From: Rikenellaceae bacterium
GTDB taxonomy: Bacteria > Bacteroidota > Bacteroidia > Bacteroidales > UBA932
DNA: 37,908 nt
Direction: 5' to 3'
Assembly: GCA_900767375.1 (NCBI GenBank)
Contig: CAAFYX010000065.1
Coordinates: 1 to 37,908, forward strand
Part shown: positions 8,655 through 16,812 of the stretch, in pieces
How positions within the stretch are numbered: the stretch's first letter is position 1
Layout: the number at the start of each line of letters is the position of its first letter
Position numbers and translations under genes: made by a program
Notes under the pieces: generated by a model
Told to the model about the DNA's origin: nothing
Databases searched by the model: none
The model's input: only the letters and a program-made list of their open reading frames with translations

Positions 8655-9827
8655 ATGATGAAAGCCCCTTCGTTCATTGCAAGGAAGTTGCGCTTCAAAG
8701 GCAGGATAGCGATGGTCTCCATCGCTATCTCTTTCCTTGTGATGATCCTCGCGGTATCCATATCCTCCGGTTTCAGACGCGAGATCCGCTCGGGTGTAGC
8801 CTCCGTTTGCGGAGACATCCAGCTGACTTCATCGGATCTGAACTATATCAATGAAGATTCCTCGATCGATGCATATCCTCCGAGCCGTGACGCCATCGAC
8901 TCTCTGCCGGGCGTGACGGGGATCGCTCCTGTGGTCTACAGGGCCGGCATAGTGAAGAGAGGGGACAATATCCACGGCGTGCTCTTCAAGGGCGTCCAGC
9001 AGCCTGATTCCGCCCTTTCCGGGCTCGGAATCAGCATCCCTTCCCGTCTTTCGGAGCTTCTCGACCTCAAGGAGGGCGACGATCTCCAGGCCTATTTCGT
9101 AGGGGAGCGCGTCAAGGTGAGGAAATTCCACATCCGCTCGGTCTACAGGAGCCTTGTGAACACTGACGACAACCTCCAGATATTCGCCGATATAAAGGAC
9201 CTCCAGAGGCTGAACGGCTGGGAGGAGGATGAAGCCTCGGCACTGGAAGTGTCGCTGGATGACAGAAGCCGGCGCACCTCCTCCATGAAGGAACTGACCG
9301 ATGAAATCGGCACTCTGGCGCTTCTGATGGCCGGTACTTATGACGATGCGCTGGTCGCCCAGTCTTCCATGGACAGATTCCCTCAGATATTCGACTGGCT
9401 CAACCTCATTGACTTCAATGTGGTGGCCATCCTGATACTGATGACCATTGTGGCCGGTTTCAACATGATCTCCGGCCTGCTGATCCTTCTCTTCCAGAAC
9501 ATCTCCACCATCGGCACCCTCAAGTCCATGGGAATGACCGACAGGTCCATCTCTTCGGTGTTCCTCAGGGTGTCATCCTCCCTGGTCCTCAAGGGAATGG
9601 CCATCGGCAACGCCCTGGCGCTCCTTTTCTGCCTCATTCAGGGTACTACCCATCTGTTGAAGCTGAACCCCGAGAACTACTTCATATCGTTCGTTCCGGT
9701 GAGCGTGAACATCCCGATGATCCTTCTGGCCGATGTGATTTCCTATCTGGTGATAATGGTCCTTCTGCTCATCCCGACCATGTTCATCTCCAAGGTCGAT
9801 CCGGCGCAGACCGTGAGAGCGCAGTGA
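8655..9827 (+). CDS. ABC transporter permease, FtsX/LolC-E type
   Basis: Inner-membrane permease of 390 residues with the MacB/FtsX layout: one N-terminal transmembrane segment (about residues 17-40), a large periplasmic domain (about 45-250) and three C-terminal segments (about 255-285, 310-335 and 352-378). The sequence between them, with GTLKSMGMTDRSI, is the conserved cytoplasmic coupling loop. The family includes lipoprotein-releasing LolC/LolE. The partner ATPase is not in the window, so assignment to lipoprotein release is inference from family resemblance. It starts directly after the esterase stop (alternative start one codon later) and ends back to back with the minus-strand transglycosylase, with no bases between the two stops. 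Confidence 0.85.
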   Translation: MMKAPSFIARKLRFKGRIAMVSIAISFLVMILAVSISSGFRREIRSGVASVCGDIQLTSSDLNYINEDSSIDAYPPSRDAIDSLPGVTGIAPVVYRAGIVKRGDNIHGVLFKGVQQPDSALSGLGISIPSRLSELLDLKEGDDLQAYFVGERVKVRKFHIRSVYRSLVNTDDNLQIFADIKDLQRLNGWEEDEASALEVSLDDRSRRTSSMKELTDEIGTLALLMAGTYDDALVAQSSMDRFPQIFDWLNLIDFNVVAILILMTIVAGFNMISGLLILLFQNISTIGTLKSMGMTDRSISSVFLRVSSSLVLKGMAIGNALALLFCLIQGTTHLLKLNPENYFISFVPVSVNIPMILLADVISYLVIMVLLLIPTMFISKVDPAQTVRAQ

Positions 9828-10907
9828 TTACGGACAGATGCGCTTGTAATGCTCGTAAAGACTCATCACGGAGTCCACGTACGCTATCGTTTCCCTTCCT
9901 TTGAAAATGCCGAACTTGACGGTGTCCTCCTCCAGGATGGACTCCTCCCTCATTGCGGGGATTACGGACACTATTCCGTCCCAGGTGGCGGATTCCGCTC
10001 CCTGGGATTTAGCGTAGTTTATGCAGTCGTCCACACGGCCTTCTCCGGCGTTATATGCGGCTAGCATGAACTTGCAGAGCTCGGTGCTGTTGGCTGCTTC
10101 CTTGCTGAATTTCCTCTTCAGCCTGGACAGGTATTCCGCTCCGGCCTTTATGTTCTGCTCCGGGTCTAGGGAGTTTGTGACCTCGAATCTCCTGGCGGTC
10201 CTCGGCATCATCTGCATGAGGCCTTCGGCCCCTCTGTGGGAGCTGGCTTCGATATGGAACTTGGACTCCTGGTACACCAGGGCGGCGAGGAGCCTCCAGT
10301 CCCATCCTATCTCGCCTGCGTAGGCTTTAAGGATGTCGTCATAAGGGGATATGTGGTCGGACTTCCTGTTCTGGGCCGATGCTTTGAACGGGTTGATGCG
10401 ATGGAAATAGTCGTCATGGATGGTCTGGAACTCATCGGACTCCTCGAATGCCTCCAGCCAGGAGTTGATTTCGGCGAGGCCGTCTTTCCTGTCGCATCTG
10501 ACAACCCACATCGTGAGGCTGTCCAGTGGTCTGGACACAAGGATGCTGTCATCTGAGAACGTCCCGTCGAACGGCAGCACCACTATGTCCACCGAACCCG
10601 CCTTGAGCGAGTCCAGATAGTTGCTCCCCGGTCTGGCGAGCGTTATGGATGAGATGGTGTCGTTCTGGCTGGCTGCAAACCTTTGCAGGAGTTCATAGTT
10701 GTAACCGACCGTCAGCCCCGGCATACAGCCGGTCTTCCTGTCGATGGCCATGGCGCATTTGAGCGTCGTGTCTTTCAGGGATCCGTGACTTTCCCAAGTC
10801 TTCAGTCCCATGCGGATGATCACCGCGATAATCGCTGCTGCCACAAGGCAGTATGCGAATCTTACTTTCTTCATAGCAAAAAAATGTGTAATGCCCTGGA
10901 CCGTCAT
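9828..10907 (-). CDS. MltF-like membrane-bound lytic murein transglycosylase
   Basis: Peptidoglycan-cleaving transglycosylase of 359 residues. An N-terminal membrane anchor (about residues 15-33) is followed by a reduced solute-binding-like domain (about 50-170) and a C-terminal SLT domain (about 193-330) with the catalytic glutamate E214 in YQESKF, then GLMQMMPRTA and AAYNAGEGRVDD. This order of binding-like domain and SLT domain is that of MltF. The annotated start at 10907 overlaps the stop of the porin gene by four bases (ATGA), which suggests coupling; the ATG at 10874 (MKKVRFAY) is an equally good start and gives a more conventional anchor. The symbol is left blank because similarity is by domain order only. 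Confidence 0.85.
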   Translation of the reverse strand: MTVQGITHFFAMKKVRFAYCLVAAAIIAVIIRMGLKTWESHGSLKDTTLKCAMAIDRKTGCMPGLTVGYNYELLQRFAASQNDTISSITLARPGSNYLDSLKAGSVDIVVLPFDGTFSDDSILVSRPLDSLTMWVVRCDRKDGLAEINSWLEAFEESDEFQTIHDDYFHRINPFKASAQNRKSDHISPYDDILKAYAGEIGWDWRLLAALVYQESKFHIEASSHRGAEGLMQMMPRTARRFEVTNSLDPEQNIKAGAEYLSRLKRKFSKEAANSTELCKFMLAAYNAGEGRVDDCINYAKSQGAESATWDGIVSVIPAMREESILEEDTVKFGIFKGRETIAYVDSVMSLYEHYKRICP

Positions 10908-13663
10908 CGGGCGCTTGCTTTTCTTCCTCCGCTTGTCTGTGGACGGCCCTGACCTGAGGACGTGGAGTCCCCGTCAGGGCCGTGGGAGTGGCTGTGGCCC
11001 GGCTGAGTGTAGAAAGGCCAGTACATGCCTATCTTCAGTGCTCTCTGCGTGGAGATGTATCTGTCGGCAGAGAAGTAGTCAGCCCTTTCCATCGGCCATC
11101 CCTGGTTTGCATTCTGATACTTGATGAATATGGTGGCTCTTTTCCACTGCATGTTCACGAACGCATCCACATACGGTCCGTTGTTGTATTCGTTGTTTTT
11201 CTGGTTGTGGAAGACTCCCAGTGCGGGATTCCACGCCGGAGAGTACCATGCCGTGTTCCAGTACCCGTCGGCGCCGATCTGCATCAGCAGTATTCCGTGT
11301 GATATGTTGAACTGAATGAAATATCTGAGGTTGAGCGCTACCTTCGGCAGAGGGACCACGTCTTCGTCAGATGAATACTGGAACAGTACTCTGTTGTCCA
11401 GGTGGAGCGGGCCGAGTACGAGCTCCTTCCTAAGCGAGGCGCTGATGATGCTCATAGGGTCGGCATTCTGCCTGATCACTCCCAGAGTGTCGTAGTACAG
11501 ATTGTTGGCCAGCAGGGCGTAGCCTGCCCTGGCCTCGATGTTCCATCTCGGGATGGTGACCTTGCCTTCCAGCCTGGTGGTCGAAATCTTTCCGAAGTCA
11601 TTGTCCCAGCGGAAGTGGTTGGAGTACATATGCTGGTTGTAGAACTCCGGCTCGTCCAGGGTGGTCTCGAAGTGGAAGTCGGCCGTGACAGGGCTTTTCC
11701 TTGCCCTTCTGAACGGATACACGCTCAGGCTGAGGTTGGCCTGGACGTCGAGGTCATTTGCTTCTTCGCCCAGGAAGGAGTATTCTCCCTTGGCATCCCA
11801 GTCGATGTAGTTCTTCAGCTTGCCCTCCACGCCTGCGTACAGGTATGTGGAGTTCCACCTTGTGCTGTGGTCCTTCCGGGTGAACGTAGGGTCGAAGGTG
11901 TAGTATGTGAGCATCCTGTTGCCGATACCGGCGTTGAGCTTCGAGATGATGCCGTCGTCGGCCCAAGGCTGGAGCCTGATGAAGAGCTTGTTCTCGAAAC
12001 GGGCGACGCGCATCGAGTCGGCGGAGGTGCCCGGGTTTATGAAGTATTGCCCGTTGTACAGGCTGTTGCCGTTCTCGTCGGTGGAGCTTACATTGTCGGA
12101 ATAGCTTCTGGAGTAGACTGAGAACTCGGTGCTGTGGCCGATGAAGGCTGTGGTGATGTCATTGGAGTCGGTGGTGTCGGCCGCATGGCGCAGTTCGCGG
12201 CGGTGGTCGATGTATGAGCTCATCAGCTCGAGGGAGAGCGAGTCCCCGGAAGCGGCGACGCTGTCCCGGTAGAAGGCCTCGACAGCCTTGTCCATCTTCT
12301 TGTCCTTCAGGGTGTTGATGAAGCTGAAAGGGATCCTGTACTGCTGGTCGAGGAATACGGTGTTCTTCTTTATTCTGCTGCTGGCGTCGTTGAGCATCAC
12401 TTTCAGCTCCCTGGCATTGAGGGTGGTGTCCCTGATGTCGGAGAGGTCCACGATGCCGCCGTTCTCCTGGCGCACGACGGAGTTGAAGAGGTAGCCGGCG
12501 TGGGCGAGGTATTTCTTGCCGAGGTAGTTGGCTGTGACCTGAGTGCTTTTGTTGGTGGTCTTTTCGTTCTGGAGGATGCCTCCGCCGCCGAAGCGGTCGT
12601 ACCCGAGGGTGAAGTTGAACTCAGGGGTGATGTTCTGCGTGGTGAGCAGGTGGAGGTTGTCGGACTCCTTCTCTGTGCCGGCGAAGAGGGTGCCGAAGTA
12701 GGAGAGCTCGGTGTAAGGAGTCTTGGTGTTGATCATCCTGACGGTCTCCGGAGTATAGCTCCAGCTTTCCTGGGCCTCGTAGAATGAGACCTTGTCGGTG
12801 GACTTGCGGTTGAACCAGTTATAGTACAGGACCGGGGAGCCGGAGACGCCGAGCCAGGTGGCGTTCACGTCATTGCGAAGGAACGGGTAGTCGTGGAAAC
12901 GGTAGTTGAAGCCGGTGTCGGCAGGGGCGACGCGAAGCTTGTGGAAAGCCTGCTCGTGGGTCCACTCCAGCAGTCGCTTGTGCTGGAGGGAGTCAGGGAA
13001 GGCGAAGGTCTCGAGGATGCGCGGCGTGTTCGATACAAGGCTGTCCTTGACCTGCTTGAGGCTGTCCTTGAGGGCGGTTTTCTTCTTCATCTCCTCCATC
13101 TTCACCTTGCTCAGCTGCTCCATGTCATATCTTTTCCTGTCTGACTTGGAGAGTCCGCTGTACCACCGGTCGAACTGGAGCTTGGCCAGGGCGATGGAGT
13201 CGGCCTTGTAGAGCGAGTCGAGCCTTGGCCAGTCGAGGGAGTCGCCGGCTGCGATCAGGGAGTCGCGGACGAGCACGTGGGTGGCCGAGTCAAGAAGCGC
13301 CACGTAGTACTTGTATCTGAACGGGTCCGTCAGGCGGAGGGAGTCCGGGGCCTTGATGGTGTCCCTGGCGGTGAGCTTCGGGAGAGTGTCCGAAGGGCTG
13401 AGGAGTGAGTCGGCGACCGAAAGTGTATCGTCCACAGGCCCCTGCAGACTGCTGCTGCCCATCCTGAAGTCCTCTTCCGTCCATCCCCGCTTGTAGCCGT
13501 CGTGAGGGTAGATCACCGTGTCGGGACGCTCTGTCATGACCTCGATGGGGATGCCGGTTATGCTCAGATCCGAGCTTACGCCGGGGTTGGAAACCACTGA
13601 TCCGGCAGCCGCCAGAGAAGCGACAGCCAGAGGGAACCATATCCTTGACAAAAGATTCTTCAT
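10904..13663 (-). CDS. Porin_10 family outer-membrane beta-barrel protein
   Basis: Large outer-membrane protein (919 residues) of the putative-porin family common in Bacteroidota. A signal peptide with a hydrophobic core (LAVASLAAAGSV) is followed by a Ser/Asp/Leu-rich, lysine-containing region (about residues 60-230) that may be helical, and then a long series of amphipathic strands with alternating aromatic residues. It ends in the family's typical IGMYWPFY segment plus a His/Gly/Ser-rich tail of about 35 residues containing GHSHSHG. I start it at the ATG at 13663; extension to 13672 would need a TTG codon. It is first in a two-gene unit with the transglycosylase. Porin function is inferred from family naming, and the transported solute is unknown. 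Confidence 0.82.
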   Translation of the reverse strand: MKNLLSRIWFPLAVASLAAAGSVVSNPGVSSDLSITGIPIEVMTERPDTVIYPHDGYKRGWTEEDFRMGSSSLQGPVDDTLSVADSLLSPSDTLPKLTARDTIKAPDSLRLTDPFRYKYYVALLDSATHVLVRDSLIAAGDSLDWPRLDSLYKADSIALAKLQFDRWYSGLSKSDRKRYDMEQLSKVKMEEMKKKTALKDSLKQVKDSLVSNTPRILETFAFPDSLQHKRLLEWTHEQAFHKLRVAPADTGFNYRFHDYPFLRNDVNATWLGVSGSPVLYYNWFNRKSTDKVSFYEAQESWSYTPETVRMINTKTPYTELSYFGTLFAGTEKESDNLHLLTTQNITPEFNFTLGYDRFGGGGILQNEKTTNKSTQVTANYLGKKYLAHAGYLFNSVVRQENGGIVDLSDIRDTTLNARELKVMLNDASSRIKKNTVFLDQQYRIPFSFINTLKDKKMDKAVEAFYRDSVAASGDSLSLELMSSYIDHRRELRHAADTTDSNDITTAFIGHSTEFSVYSRSYSDNVSSTDENGNSLYNGQYFINPGTSADSMRVARFENKLFIRLQPWADDGIISKLNAGIGNRMLTYYTFDPTFTRKDHSTRWNSTYLYAGVEGKLKNYIDWDAKGEYSFLGEEANDLDVQANLSLSVYPFRRARKSPVTADFHFETTLDEPEFYNQHMYSNHFRWDNDFGKISTTRLEGKVTIPRWNIEARAGYALLANNLYYDTLGVIRQNADPMSIISASLRKELVLGPLHLDNRVLFQYSSDEDVVPLPKVALNLRYFIQFNISHGILLMQIGADGYWNTAWYSPAWNPALGVFHNQKNNEYNNGPYVDAFVNMQWKRATIFIKYQNANQGWPMERADYFSADRYISTQRALKIGMYWPFYTQPGHSHSHGPDGDSTSSGQGRPQTSGGRKASAR

Positions 13664-13676
13664 ACCAAACAACCTG

Positions 13677-13684
13677 CAAAGATA
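13677..13684 (-). promoter_or_regulatory. -7 promoter element for the porin/transglycosylase unit
   Basis: TATCTTTG on the minus strand, 14 bases before the porin ATG at 13663. No convincing -33 element is visible. The predicted transcription start would leave a very short leader. Confidence 0.45.
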
Positions 13685-13691
13685 CTGATTT

Positions 13692-13724
13692 TTGTGAGAA
13701 ATCGGATAAAAATTAGTATTTTCG
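13692..13724 (+). promoter_or_regulatory. Possible promoter for the kinase-RapZ/MurU operon
   Basis: A near-consensus -7 element TATTTTCG (13717-13724, one mismatch to TAnnTTTG) with a TTG at 13692-13694, 22 bases upstream. It would start transcription about 15 bases before the ATG at 13744. Confidence 0.35.
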
Positions 13725-13743
13725 TGAATTCAAATCATTCATT

Positions 13744-15159
13744 ATGGACAAGTTGGAGCAGTTATTCCTGTCGTTCACAGGGCTTGAGCCCGAGTCCGTG
13801 GAGGAACTGTCGGCCGCTGGAAGCCGGCGGCGCTACTACAGGATCCGGGCCGGAAAAACCACCCTCATCGGTGTCCATGGGACGGATATGGACGAAAACC
13901 GTGCCTTTTTCTCCATTGCCTCGCATTTGAGGTCCAAGGGTATCGCTGTCCCGGAGGTGAAGGCGGTCAGCGAAGACGGCATGTTCTACATCCAGGAGGA
14001 CCTGGGTGACGAGCTGCTGTATTCCCGGCTTGAGGCTTCCCGCCGTGCCGGCCTTTACGGCCCGGAGGAGCGCCGGCTCCTGTGCCGCGCGATGGCGGAG
14101 CTGCCGCGCATTCAGTTTGAAGGGGGCGACGGAATGGATTTCAGCGTCTGCTACCCGGCACCTTCCTTCAATGGAAGGATGGTGGACTTCGATCTCAACT
14201 ATTTCAAATACTGCTTCCTGAAGCCTTCCTCCGTCGAATTCAACGAGGAACGCCTTCAGGACGACTTCGAGAGGCTGAAGGCGGACCTTCTCGGCTGCGG
14301 CGGCGAAGTGTTCATGTACCGCGATTTCCAGGCCCGGAACATTATGCTCAAGGACGGCGGCCTCTGGTTCATCGACTTCCAGGGCGGCCGCAGGGGGCCT
14401 TTCTACTACGATGTGGCCTCCTTCGTCTGGCAGGCCCGCGCCTGCTATCCGCCGGAACTGCGGAGACTCCTGGTCGACACTTATTTCGATTCTCTGCAGA
14501 AATACTGCATTGTGGACAGGGGCGTCTTCGACTCCACCCTGCGCAGGTTCGTCCTCTTCAGGACCCTCCAGGTCCTCGGCGCCTACGGATTCCGGGGGCG
14601 CATCGAGAAGCGCGCCCATTTCCTGGAGAGCATCCCATATGCCCTTGCCAACCTCAGGGAGCTCCTCTGCGAGCCGTTCGGGGAGTATCCATATCTGTGC
14701 GAAGTCCTGAAGGGGCTTGCGTCCACCGTTCCCGCGCCGTCCGCTCAGGAAGCCGGGACGCTGGAGGTCCATGTCCTCAGCTTCTCATACCGCAAGGGCA
14801 TCCCTGAGGACTATTCCGGCAACGGCGGCGGCTACGTCTTCGACTGCCGCAGCGTCCACAACCCTGGCAAGTACGAGCGCTACCGCCACTCGACCGGTCT
14901 GGACGACGATGTCCGCCGTTTCCTGGAGGAGGACGGAGAGATCACCGTGTTCCTGAGCCACATAATCCCTTTGGTGGACGCGCATGTCGACCGTTTCGTC
15001 GAGCGCGGATTCACCCATCTCCAGATAGCCTTCGGGTGCACCGGCGGCCAGCACCGCTCCGCGTACAGCGCCCAGGCCGTCGCGACCCACCTTGCCTCCC
15101 GCAAGGGCGTGAAAGTCCATCTCACCCACAGGGAGCTCGGAATAGACACATACCTATGA
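13744..15159 (+). CDS. AmgK-like amino-sugar kinase fused to a RapZ C-terminal domain
   Basis: Two-domain protein of 471 residues. Residues 1 to about 325 form an aminoglycoside-phosphotransferase-type kinase: a GSRRRYYRI nucleotide loop, catalytic D194 in YRDFQARNIM and metal-binding D211 in FIDFQGG. From about L340 to the end it matches the C-terminal half of RapZ, the GlmZ-RNA adapter that senses glucosamine-6-phosphate: the FDCRSVHNPG block, TGLDDDV, and GCTGGQHRS at 431-439, which corresponds to the sugar-phosphate-binding loop. The RapZ N-terminal kinase is replaced by this unrelated kinase. The next gene, overlapping by four bases, is a MurU-like nucleotidyltransferase, so the N-terminal part is probably an AmgK-type N-acetylmuramate/N-acetylglucosamine 1-kinase. 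Whether the RapZ part binds sugar phosphate or RNA is unknown. Confidence 0.8.
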   Translation: MDKLEQLFLSFTGLEPESVEELSAAGSRRRYYRIRAGKTTLIGVHGTDMDENRAFFSIASHLRSKGIAVPEVKAVSEDGMFYIQEDLGDELLYSRLEASRRAGLYGPEERRLLCRAMAELPRIQFEGGDGMDFSVCYPAPSFNGRMVDFDLNYFKYCFLKPSSVEFNEERLQDDFERLKADLLGCGGEVFMYRDFQARNIMLKDGGLWFIDFQGGRRGPFYYDVASFVWQARACYPPELRRLLVDTYFDSLQKYCIVDRGVFDSTLRRFVLFRTLQVLGAYGFRGRIEKRAHFLESIPYALANLRELLCEPFGEYPYLCEVLKGLASTVPAPSAQEAGTLEVHVLSFSYRKGIPEDYSGNGGGYVFDCRSVHNPGKYERYRHSTGLDDDVRRFLEEDGEITVFLSHIIPLVDAHVDRFVERGFTHLQIAFGCTGGQHRSAYSAQAVATHLASRKGVKVHLTHRELGIDTYL

Positions 15160-15926
15160 AAGCAATGATATTCGCCGCGGGTCTCGGCACCAGGCTCAAA
15201 CCCATCACCGACACCATGCCGAAAGCGCTGGTGCCTGTGGGCGGCACTCCGCTCCTCGAGCACGTCATCCGCCGCTTCCAGGCCGCCGGCATCAATGACT
15301 TTGTCGTCAACGTCCACCACTTCGCGGACCGGATAGTCGACTATGTCAATGCCAATGCCTCCTTCGGCTCGTCGGTCTCCATTTCCGACGAGCGCGAGTG
15401 CCTTCTCGAGACGGGCGGCGGCATATATCATGCAAAGGAACTGCTGATGCGCGGCTCATCCCAGGAATCAAGGTTCATCGTCCACAACGTGGACATCATC
15501 TCAGACCTCGACCTTGGCTGGTTCATGTCCCAGTGGCGTCCGGACGCCCTCGCCACCCTTCTCGTCAGCAGGCGGGACACCCAGCGCTACCTCCTTTTCG
15601 ACGAAGGTATGAGGCTCGTCGGGTGGACCAATATCGCCACAGGCGAGGTCCGCACGCCTTACCCTTCGCTGGATGTCTCAAAGTGCAGGCGCTTTGCGTT
15701 CGCCGGAATACATCAGATGTCAAACTCCATCTTCTCAGTGATGGAGTCTGAAGCGATGGGGGAGAGGTTCCCTATCATGGATTTCTACCTCAAGGTCTGC
15801 GACCGCTATCCGATATACGGAGCGGTACCGCAGGAGCTGAGGATGATAGACGTGGGGAAACTTAATTCTCTGGATCAGGCTGAATGCCTTCTGCAAGAAC
15901 TTCGTCGCAGTTGCCGGCCTTTGTAG
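15156..15926 (+). CDS. MurU-like sugar-1-phosphate nucleotidyltransferase
   Basis: Nucleotidyltransferase of 256 residues with the GT-A-like fold: AAGLGTRLKP at the N terminus (residues 7-16) binds the nucleotide, PKAL follows, and the VHNVDIIS block near residue 110 holds the metal aspartate. Family members attach UTP, CTP or dTTP to a sugar phosphate. The AmgK-like kinase immediately upstream (ATGA overlap) points to MurU, which makes UDP-MurNAc from MurNAc-1-phosphate and bypasses de novo synthesis. I start at 15156, because the longer in-frame reading from 15036 runs through the upstream gene. Its last 65 bases overlap the 3' end of the converging CPBP gene. Confidence 0.8.
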   Translation: MKAMIFAAGLGTRLKPITDTMPKALVPVGGTPLLEHVIRRFQAAGINDFVVNVHHFADRIVDYVNANASFGSSVSISDERECLLETGGGIYHAKELLMRGSSQESRFIVHNVDIISDLDLGWFMSQWRPDALATLLVSRRDTQRYLLFDEGMRLVGWTNIATGEVRTPYPSLDVSKCRRFAFAGIHQMSNSIFSVMESEAMGERFPIMDFYLKVCDRYPIYGAVPQELRMIDVGKLNSLDQAECLLQELRRSCRPL

Positions 15927-16806
15927 GGACCGGAATCTTCTGGAACATCCTGACCATGAAATACACGAAGGCTGCGCAGCACAGGAGCGTTATCACGATC
16001 GCCGCCGGACTCATGACCTCCTCCAGGCTTTCGACGTCCTTGAGTGAGTCGATGTTGCTCATCACAAGGGCGAAAGTGTTGTTCGTGCAGTGCATGAGCA
16101 TCGTGAGCTTTATGGAGCCTGTCCTGTAGTACACGTATCCGAAGAGGCATCCCAGCAGGAATGCTGGAACTGCCTGCCATGGATTCATATGGATGAGTGC
16201 GAACAATGCCGCTGAGATGACAATGGCCCATACCGGCTTGATGCCGCGGACCCGGTTGCCTTCCTTGTCCCTGCGCTCGCAGTTGAGCAGGCCCCTGAGG
16301 AACATTCCGCGGCAGAGCCACTCCTCGAAGAATGGAGCCATTATGCTGACCATCAGGAAATTGAGGATGAGGTTGTCTCCGGAAGTGAGACTCTCAAGCA
16401 TCTCCACGAGCCACTGCGGAGGCTCCGGGAGCAGTGCGGACGTGATGTCTGCGATGAACGAGGTGCACAATGTTCCGACCATCACCAGGATGACGCATGC
16501 ATGGCCTCCCACCGGCTTGTAGTGGTCGTTGGATATCCCGTATCCCTTTTTGAAGAAGGAATTCTCCTTGCTCTTCAGCGATGAGTACATCATAGGCGGG
16601 ATGAACATGGCCGGATATGCTACCAGCTGGGCATAGAATGTGATTTCTTCCACATCCCTGAATGCCAGCATGAGGATGGCTGCCAGGATGTTGCCGAGCA
16701 GGGCGCCGACAAGGAACCAGAGAAGGAGCATAACGATCCCTCTCGCGTCAGGGGTGAAGTATGAGTAGTTCGACAGGATGTTGAAATTCCTTTTGTTTGT
16801 TTTCAT
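15862..16806 (-). CDS. CPBP-family intramembrane metalloprotease
   Basis: Polytopic membrane protein of 314 residues with the CPBP (CAAX protease/bacteriocin-processing, Abi) motifs: EExxxR at E161-E162-R166 in FFEEWLCRGMFLRG, a histidine in the LIHMNPWQA segment, and the last metal ligand in HCTNNTFA. Hydrophobic segments cover about residues 23-48, 56-76, 102-122, 150-160 and several after 190. Bacterial members are presumed membrane proteases with varied or unknown substrates. It is the last gene of the minus-strand group headed by tmk, six bases after the DoxX/MauE-like gene, and its 3' end overlaps the converging nucleotidyltransferase by 65 bases. Confidence 0.85.
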   Translation of the reverse strand: MKTNKRNFNILSNYSYFTPDARGIVMLLLWFLVGALLGNILAAILMLAFRDVEEITFYAQLVAYPAMFIPPMMYSSLKSKENSFFKKGYGISNDHYKPVGGHACVILVMVGTLCTSFIADITSALLPEPPQWLVEMLESLTSGDNLILNFLMVSIMAPFFEEWLCRGMFLRGLLNCERRDKEGNRVRGIKPVWAIVISAALFALIHMNPWQAVPAFLLGCLFGYVYYRTGSIKLTMLMHCTNNTFALVMSNIDSLKDVESLEEVMSPAAIVITLLCCAAFVYFMVRMFQKIPVPTKAGNCDEVLAEGIQPDPEN

Positions 16807-16812
16807 TCCGTT

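Noticed and set aside
11402..12121. Long antisense frame inside the porin gene (239 codons)
   Set aside because: It is a shadow of the minus-strand porin, whose strand, signal peptide and barrel pattern are clear. Similar shadows at 7794-8447, 6037-7029 and 13762-14772 were dropped for the same reason.
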